This document shows positions 60,406 to 64,000 of a stretch of DNA of 64,000 nucleotides, piece after piece. Positions within the stretch are counted from its first letter, which is position 1; every line of letters begins with the position of its first letter. The stretch comes from a virus. A model generated the notes under the pieces. That model made no database searches. It had not been told where the DNA came from and worked only from the letters and a program-made list of their open reading frames with translations. The stretch is taken from positions 224,698 to 288,697 of IMG/VR virus record IMGVR_UViG_3300020473_000010. The stretch is one strand, 5' to 3'. The position numbers were made by a program, and so were the translations under genes.

Positions 60406-61515
60406 TTATGAAAGTATTAAATCTCTAATTAACTTTCTTAATGCTGCTTCACCAACAATAGGGTTCTCACCCAGTTTTCTATCATCTTCTCGAGGAGAAT
60501 TAAGAGTTTTTCGGAATATTCTTTCTGATTGTTGGCGAGCCCAATGGGAAGCGGATTGCTCATCGGGGAATTTTCTTTCTGGGGTTGATAAGTTTGGTTG
60601 AGAAATGCAGCTTACCTTTGATGAATATGTTCCATCTTCTGCATTTGCATACACTTCTACGTCGACATCAGAATAATCTTTCCAAGTATAGGGATCTGTA
60701 TCTAGTGTATGATAATTTCTTCCAATTTCTTCTTTTAAAATTGTTTCTCGGATTGTATATCTTAACAACCCATACCTTAATGCTGATTCTTGTACACCTT
60801 CGACATCTTTCATTAATTCAGCTACTTTTTCGCCAAAATCTTTTGTCGACTGGATTGCGGTCCGGGCGGCATTGGTGGCTTCATCGGCGATTGTGAGCAT
60901 TTTACTTGAATCAAAGGATCCTTCGCTTTCTTTGTTTGCGGCGTCGATAGCGTCGGCATATTCGCCTGGAAACATATTCATAGCCTGTTCTAGATTTTTT
61001 ATGATTGCTTCGCAGGCAGAAGCTGGATCATCTGGAGCATCTTTTTCAAATCCGCCGCCAAGTTCGACTTTTAATTTCATTCTTTTTATATAGAAATTAA
61101 GAATCCCTTTTACAGCAACCCATGCGTCGACGTGTTTCTGAAAGTTAGCCCAGTTATCATCGTTTTCGTCTGCTGGGATAGCATCAATTTGGACTGCTTC
61201 TTTCATTGCAGTATCAATCTGTTCAGATGAATCTTTTAAAAGACTTAATGCCGCATTCAAAATTATAACTTTATCTCGGGGTTTCGATGGGTCTAATTTG
61301 TCAAAATCTAATGCTTCTGGTTCTGCACCGACTGTTTTTTCAAATTCGCGGCGCCATTTATTTTCACCATCTTTTAGAAACCCCTCAACAGCACCCATAG
61401 CTTTGTTAACAGCACCGGTGACGGATTTTGACAAAGCTCCAAAAGCCTTGCCAAATACACCTTTGATTGTATCTAGAAGGCCGGCTTCAATTAACATTTC
61501 TTCGGTTAATCTCAT
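60406..61515 (-). CDS. Hypothetical protein with repeated LIR-type motifs
   Basis: 369 residues from the ATG at 61515 (ribosome-binding site TTGGAG). Mostly alpha-helical, Lys/Asp-rich. Three short motifs of one type are present: MRLTEEMLIEAGLL at the N-terminus, LLRYTIRETILKEE about residue 240, and LRKLIRDLILS at the extreme C-terminus. This 'L-R-x-x-I-R-x-x-I/L' pattern recurs at protein ends in T4-like marine phages and may be a capsid- or scaffold-targeting signal. The rest is not recognised; an internal virion protein is a reasonable guess. Confidence 0.68.
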   Translation of the reverse strand: MRLTEEMLIEAGLLDTIKGVFGKAFGALSKSVTGAVNKAMGAVEGFLKDGENKWRREFEKTVGAEPEALDFDKLDPSKPRDKVIILNAALSLLKDSSEQIDTAMKEAVQIDAIPADENDDNWANFQKHVDAWVAVKGILNFYIKRMKLKVELGGGFEKDAPDDPASACEAIIKNLEQAMNMFPGEYADAIDAANKESEGSFDSSKMLTIADEATNAARTAIQSTKDFGEKVAELMKDVEGVQESALRYGLLRYTIRETILKEEIGRNYHTLDTDPYTWKDYSDVDVEVYANAEDGTYSSKVSCISQPNLSTPERKFPDEQSASHWARQQSERIFRKTLNSPREDDRKLGENPIVGEAALRKLIRDLILS

Positions 61516-61533
61516 ATAAAACTCCAACTGGAT

Positions 61534-61541
61534 ATAAATAT
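61534..61541 (-). promoter_or_regulatory. ATATTTAT leader element
   Basis: Minus-strand CCATATTTAT lies 18 bases before the ATG of the LIR-motif gene, with TTGGAG in between. Confidence 0.42.
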
Positions 61542-61560
61542 GGTTTATTTAGTTTAGGTT

Positions 61561-62313
61561 CTAATATAAATCAATTTTGACACCAGACCATAATCTTAAA
61601 CTGACTTGCTGGAAATGTTTTTCCAGCAATCTCACAGGGATTTCAATTTTTTCTGGAGGGAGGTCTTCAGTGATTGTTTGGTTTCCGGTTTGCATAGGGC
61701 CTGAATAGCTTCCACCTGGGGCGGCTGTACAAGAGCCATTATTTTGATTACAATTTGTTGGAGATTGAGAAACTGAAACCATAGAATTTTGTTGCGATTG
61801 TGTAACTTTTTGTCTCTGAACATACGTTATTTGGTGTGTGTTAGTTACTGTACTTTTTCCTAAGATTTGTAATCTTTCATCATATAAATGAGAACTGATA
61901 ACAATTTGTTCATCAGTAATAGTAACGTTTGTTTCAAGTACCCAATGATTATTATCAAATGCGCATTTCATATAATCTAATTTATAATTGCAATTTTCCC
62001 ATGAATACTGTATTGTATCTTGGTTGTATATAAGAAATCTACCTTTGTGATTTAGGTTAAAAGGTTCATGACCACCATGGCCATTGTCTATTTTCATCAT
62101 ATGATAATGAGTTGCGGCATACCCAAAAACAATATCTTTTGGGATTGTATCGATGATTGCTTCTGAATGGTTAACTATATTGGGTGGGGCTACATATAAT
62201 TCAAAATCTTTGTTAGCTTCTACGATAATTGCAAGATCAGTTGGCATTGGTTCTTCGGCATACGTTGGGTTACATGCAAAAAAATTCATTATAAATAAAA
62301 AGTGGGAAAGCAT
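61561..62313 (-). CDS. Secreted protein of unknown function
   Basis: 250 residues from the ATG at 62313 with AAGGAG before it; longer in-frame starts fall in the Hsp20 terminator. The N-terminus (MLSHFLFIMNFFACNPTYAE) is a signal peptide with an A-x-A-like cleavage region or a lipobox-like N-F-F-A-C. The mature part is beta-rich (DLAIIVEANKDFELYVAPPN, YAATHYHMMKIDNGHGGHEP). A Ser/Asn-rich linker near residue 190 precedes EKIEIPVRLLEKHFQQVSLR. Exported, so probably acts in the host envelope. Confidence 0.72.
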   Translation of the reverse strand: MLSHFLFIMNFFACNPTYAEEPMPTDLAIIVEANKDFELYVAPPNIVNHSEAIIDTIPKDIVFGYAATHYHMMKIDNGHGGHEPFNLNHKGRFLIYNQDTIQYSWENCNYKLDYMKCAFDNNHWVLETNVTITDEQIVISSHLYDERLQILGKSTVTNTHQITYVQRQKVTQSQQNSMVSVSQSPTNCNQNNGSCTAAPGGSYSGPMQTGNQTITEDLPPEKIEIPVRLLEKHFQQVSLRLWSGVKIDLY

Positions 62314-62336
62314 ATTAATTCTCCTTGTACTTAAGG

Positions 62337-62344
62337 ATAAATAT
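62337..62344 (-). promoter_or_regulatory. ATATTTAT leader element
   Basis: Minus-strand GCATATTTAT lies 23 bases before the ATG of the secreted-protein gene, just downstream of the Hsp20 terminator, where a fresh start of transcription is expected. Confidence 0.45.
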
Positions 62345-62352
62345 GCCTCCCC

Positions 62353-62395
62353 TAATAAAAGTGGGGGCGAGCCCCAACCACAAAGCTCGCCCCCA
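62353..62395 (-). terminator. Rho-independent terminator of hsp20
   Basis: An 11-base-pair G+C-rich stem (TGGGGGCGAGC with GCTCGCCCCCA, 12-base loop), then ACTTTTATT on the minus strand. Ends the Hsp20 transcript. Confidence 0.85.
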
Positions 62396-62427
62396 AGCAA
62401 CCCTCAACCATGGTTGCCTACACGGAG

Positions 62428-62877
62428 TTAATCTACTGTAATAACTCTACGTGTCTCCTTTACACCCGACGTCGGTACATCAATATGAAGAATGCCTGCT
62501 TCGTATCTTGCAGTAACACTGTCCACATTTGTTGCATCCGGAAGGGTCCAGCTACGAGTGAATGAGCTATAGCTCCACTCTCGGGCCACAACAGAACTCT
62601 CATAATTCTTTCCATCTTCAGTGTTAACTGTAATAGAAAGTACATTATTATCGATACTCATTTCGAAATCATCCCGGGAATACCCAGGCGCCGCGAGCTC
62701 GATTTGATAGCCTCCGTCTTTTTTCACAATATTCGCACGAGGAGTCATCTCAGAGATGCTCCGACGAGAATTGCGAGTAGATGTAGAAGGAAGAAAAATA
62801 TCGTCAAAATTTGTTAATAGATCAAATGGATTGTTGAAAAAAGAATTTTTAATTGTTGGATAAAGTCTTGTACTCAT
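62428..62877 (-). CDS. Small heat shock protein, Hsp20/alpha-crystallin
   Basis: 149 residues. The alpha-crystallin domain (residues about 48-140) has ANIVKKDGGYQIELAAPGYS, RDDFEMSIDNNVLSITV and the YEAGILHIDVPT strand with the G-x-L motif, with an EWSYSSFTRSWTLPDA segment in between. The N-terminus (FFNNPFDLLTNFDDIF) is short and aromatic, as usual. Acts as a holdase chaperone; common in cyanophages and other T4-like phages. A short palindrome upstream may regulate it. Confidence 0.93.
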   Translation of the reverse strand: MSTRLYPTIKNSFFNNPFDLLTNFDDIFLPSTSTRNSRRSISEMTPRANIVKKDGGYQIELAAPGYSRDDFEMSIDNNVLSITVNTEDGKNYESSVVAREWSYSSFTRSWTLPDATNVDSVTARYEAGILHIDVPTSGVKETRRVITVD

Positions 62878-62910
62878 TAATGTTTTCTCCTGTTGTATGA
62901 CTTAATTTAT

Positions 62911-62926
62911 ATCCGTTATAACGGAT
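62911..62926. promoter_or_regulatory. 16-base palindrome upstream of hsp20
   Basis: ATCCGTTATAACGGAT is a perfect inverted repeat 34 bases before the Hsp20 ATG, a typical operator position. Confidence 0.45.
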
Positions 62927-62974
62927 GATATTATCTTACAAGGTTAATCAAATGTTTACAAAAAAATTTTTATT

Positions 62975-63139
62975 TTATTTTTTATTTGTATATGAGCGGT
63001 TTTTTAATTCTAGTTTTATAATTTTTTGGATTAGGGAGACGCGTTTCTTGGCATTGTATGCATCTTCCCTGTTTATGTACTTATCTAAATCATTTAAGTG
63101 CTTTAGTATGTGTTTAAGATCTACTTCTGTTAATGCCAT
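62975..63139 (-). CDS. 54-residue hypothetical protein
   Basis: Hand-translated from the ATG at 63139 with AAAGAGAGA before it. MALTEVDLKHILKHLNDLDK starts a helical protein; it ends LIQKIIKLELKNRSYTNKK. Its position between the NfuA-like and Hsp20 genes on the same strand supports it. The plus-strand reading here is low-complexity and not convincing. Family unknown. Confidence 0.65.
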   Translation of the reverse strand: MALTEVDLKHILKHLNDLDKYINREDAYNAKKRVSLIQKIIKLELKNRSYTNKK

Positions 63140-63189
63140 GGTAAGATTCTCTCTTTGTAGGATGGTGAAGGGTGGGAGTCGAATAGAGC

Positions 63190-63477
63190 CTAAATATAAT
63201 AAGGGTTTTCTCCAGTCGAGTGATCTGTAAGATCTACGATTCCTGTTATTTCCGGGAATTCTTCAGTAAGATACGCACCCACTTGTCCTTGTAATGTTTG
63301 TTTAGAAGCAGAACAGCCCTGACAGCCTCCACTTAATCTGACATGGAGTATACCTTCATCATCAAAATCCTCGATATTGAGATGGCCATCATGCCCTGCC
63401 AAAGCTGGATTGATGTATTCATCAACAAATTCTTTGATTTTTTCTTTAACTTCTTGCGGATTGAAAGATTCGGTCAT
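63190..63477 (-). CDS. NfuA/NifU C-terminal-domain Fe-S carrier
   Basis: 95 residues. YINPALAGHDGHLNIEDFDD, LSGGCQGCSASKQTLQGQVG (C-x-x-C cluster-binding loop) and EEFPEITGIVDLTDHSTGEN match the C-terminal NFU domain of E. coli NfuA almost segment by segment, including the final PYY. The A-type N-terminal domain of NfuA is absent. Carries and hands over 4Fe-4S clusters; might serve phage or host Fe-S enzymes such as the helicase at 50782 or the nuclease at 15160. Confidence 0.93.
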   Translation of the reverse strand: MTESFNPQEVKEKIKEFVDEYINPALAGHDGHLNIEDFDDEGILHVRLSGGCQGCSASKQTLQGQVGAYLTEEFPEITGIVDLTDHSTGENPYYI

Positions 63478-63478
63478 A

Positions 63479-63895
63479 CTAAATTCCTGTATCTTCTAGC
63501 ACTACATCAATTTTTTCTGCCTCAAATGACCACAGACCTTGACACTCATATCCGTAGATGTCTAGCATGTAAGCTTGCAATCTACCAGAAAGATCTCCGG
63601 ATCCGATGACTTCCCATCTCATATTCATTGTCCATACACCATCGTCGCAGTCTTGTACTGAGTGTGTTGTGCAAGTATCCTGTTCCCACCTCTCGCTGGT
63701 TAAGCTGCAACCAATTGATTCGTCAACCTGAACGACACCGTTGATCACCTCTGCTTCAAGATCACCGATCGAGCCACAGTTGCCATCAACTGTTTTAGTC
63801 TCTATCTGATACAAGCCTGTTTGACCCTCTTGAGAACTGGTGCACGGTTCAATTTTTTCTGCCTCACAACCTAATAACACTAATAGAAAAAACAT
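63479..63895 (-). CDS. Cys-rich lipoprotein
   Basis: 138 residues. MFFLLVLLGCEAEK is a very short lipoprotein signal with an L-L-G-C lipobox. The mature protein has paired Cys (CTSSQ, GNCGSIGDLEAEV, CTTHSVQDC, YECQ) suited to disulfides in the periplasm or outer membrane. No family recognised. A sigma-70-like promoter lies just upstream, directly behind the tmRNA. Confidence 0.78.
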   Translation of the reverse strand: MFFLLVLLGCEAEKIEPCTSSQEGQTGLYQIETKTVDGNCGSIGDLEAEVINGVVQVDESIGCSLTSERWEQDTCTTHSVQDCDDGVWTMNMRWEVIGSGDLSGRLQAYMLDIYGYECQGLWSFEAEKIDVVLEDTGI

Positions 63896-63915
63896 AAAAC
63901 CTCCTGTTCTTATTA

Positions 63916-63944
63916 ATTATACACTAAAAAAACAGAAGGTTTAA
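63916..63944 (-). promoter_or_regulatory. Sigma-70-like promoter of the lipoprotein gene
   Basis: Minus-strand TTAAAC (63939-63944), 17-base spacer and TATAAT (63916-63921). The -10 is perfect; the -35 matches weakly. The ribosome-binding site AGGAGG lies between it and the ATG. Confidence 0.6.
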
Positions 63945-63952
63945 AAAAATAG

Positions 63953-64000
63953 TGGAGGCGGCGGGAGTCGAACCCGCGTCCGCAATAGTCTAAGTTTGAG
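63953..64000 (-). ncRNA. ssrA: tmRNA (ssrA), 3' end only, cut by right edge
   Basis: The minus strand ends with GCGGACGCGGGTTCGACTC followed by CCGCCGCCTCCA. GGACGCGGGTTCGACTCCCG is the highly conserved T-arm and acceptor 3' strand of tmRNA, with a 5-base-pair T stem (GCGGG/CCCGC) and TTCGACT loop. In the CCA position the DNA reads CTA, so CCA must be added after transcription if the molecule is functional. A T-run follows immediately (TATTTTTTT). The tag-coding and 5' parts lie outside the window. Confidence 0.85.

Noticed and set aside
62925-63230. Open frame on the plus strand upstream of the NfuA-like gene
   Set aside because: Low-complexity Phe/Ser-rich product; the opposite strand has a 54-codon gene with a ribosome-binding site in the right operon direction.
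63953-64000. Ordinary tRNA 3' end
   Set aside because: The GGACGCGGGTTCGACTCCCG string preceded by GACTATTGC is characteristic of tmRNA; no anticodon arm precedes it within the window, though the cut edge prevents full proof.
1-64000. Prophage with integrase or attachment sites
   Set aside because: No recombinase, repressor or flanking repeat is visible; the tmRNA alone is not sufficient, so the genome is treated as that of a virulent phage.
1-64000. CRISPR arrays, insertion sequences or toxin-antitoxin pairs
   Set aside because: No regular direct repeats, transposase motifs or toxin families were seen; the PIN domain is part of PhoH.

Overview
The window is part of a large, AT-rich genome of a tailed bacteriophage with a contractile tail, broadly T4-like. 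The evidence is a baseplate block (gp25-like, gp6/J-like, gpI-like and OB-fold spike-like proteins), a gp55-like late sigma factor, a 1,709-residue tail-fibre protein with collagen-like linkers, PhoH, Hsp20, tightly packed ATGA-overlapped genes and many tiny orphan proteins. Both edges cut genes: a structural gene on the left and a tmRNA on the right. No integrase, CRISPR array or insertion sequence is visible. A secreted lipoprotein protease and a second lipoprotein suggest a Gram-negative host; the host cannot be named from the sequence. No stretch longer than about 300 bases lacks a gene.

Layout. 1-12.8 kb (minus): baseplate and tail genes, the late sigma factor and a small membrane protein. 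12.8-29.1 kb (minus) and 29.2-34.0 kb (plus): a glycan island with about a dozen glycosyltransferases, GDP-mannose dehydratase, a ColD-like sugar 3-dehydratase, GDP-fucose synthase, GT10 and GT11 fucosyltransferases, FkbM methyltransferases, two sulfotransferases and a 2-oxoglutarate oxygenase-like protein, with one RecB/Cas4-like nuclease among them. 34.1-39.8 kb: tail fibre and two small tail proteins. 39.8-42.7 kb: PhoH, a sigma-region-4-like HTH protein on the opposite strand, a histone H1-like protein and small orphans. 42.7-48.8 kb: a degenerate GroEL-like protein followed upstream by PrkA, SpoVR and DUF444 homologues, the three-gene stress-kinase module known from bacterial chromosomes. 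48.9-55 kb: Nudix, mannose-6-phosphate isomerase-type cupin, HAD phosphatase, nucleotidyltransferase, XPD/DinG-type helicase, class II aldolase and eukaryotic-type phosphomannomutase. 54.9-55.6 kb (plus): secreted trypsin-like lipoprotein. 55.7-60.4 kb: a VWA/metallopeptidase-like protein with a MoxR ATPase and small SH3-like proteins; three of these transcription units share a 40-nt upstream motif. 60.4-64 kb: a protein with LIR-type terminal motifs, a secreted protein, Hsp20, a 54-residue gene, an NfuA C-domain protein, a lipoprotein and the 3' end of a tmRNA.

How it may work together (inference). Phosphomannose isomerase, phosphomannomutase, GDP-mannose dehydratase and GDP-fucose synthase cover most of the route from fructose-6-phosphate to GDP-L-fucose; only the mannose-1-phosphate guanylyltransferase is not seen here. 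The fucosyltransferases and the decorating enzymes could use that product to build a fucosylated, methylated and sulfated glycan on the virion or the host surface. The PrkA/SpoVR/DUF444 module, the MoxR/VWA pair, the GroEL-like protein, Hsp20, NfuA domain and tmRNA look like a host-takeover and proteostasis toolkit.
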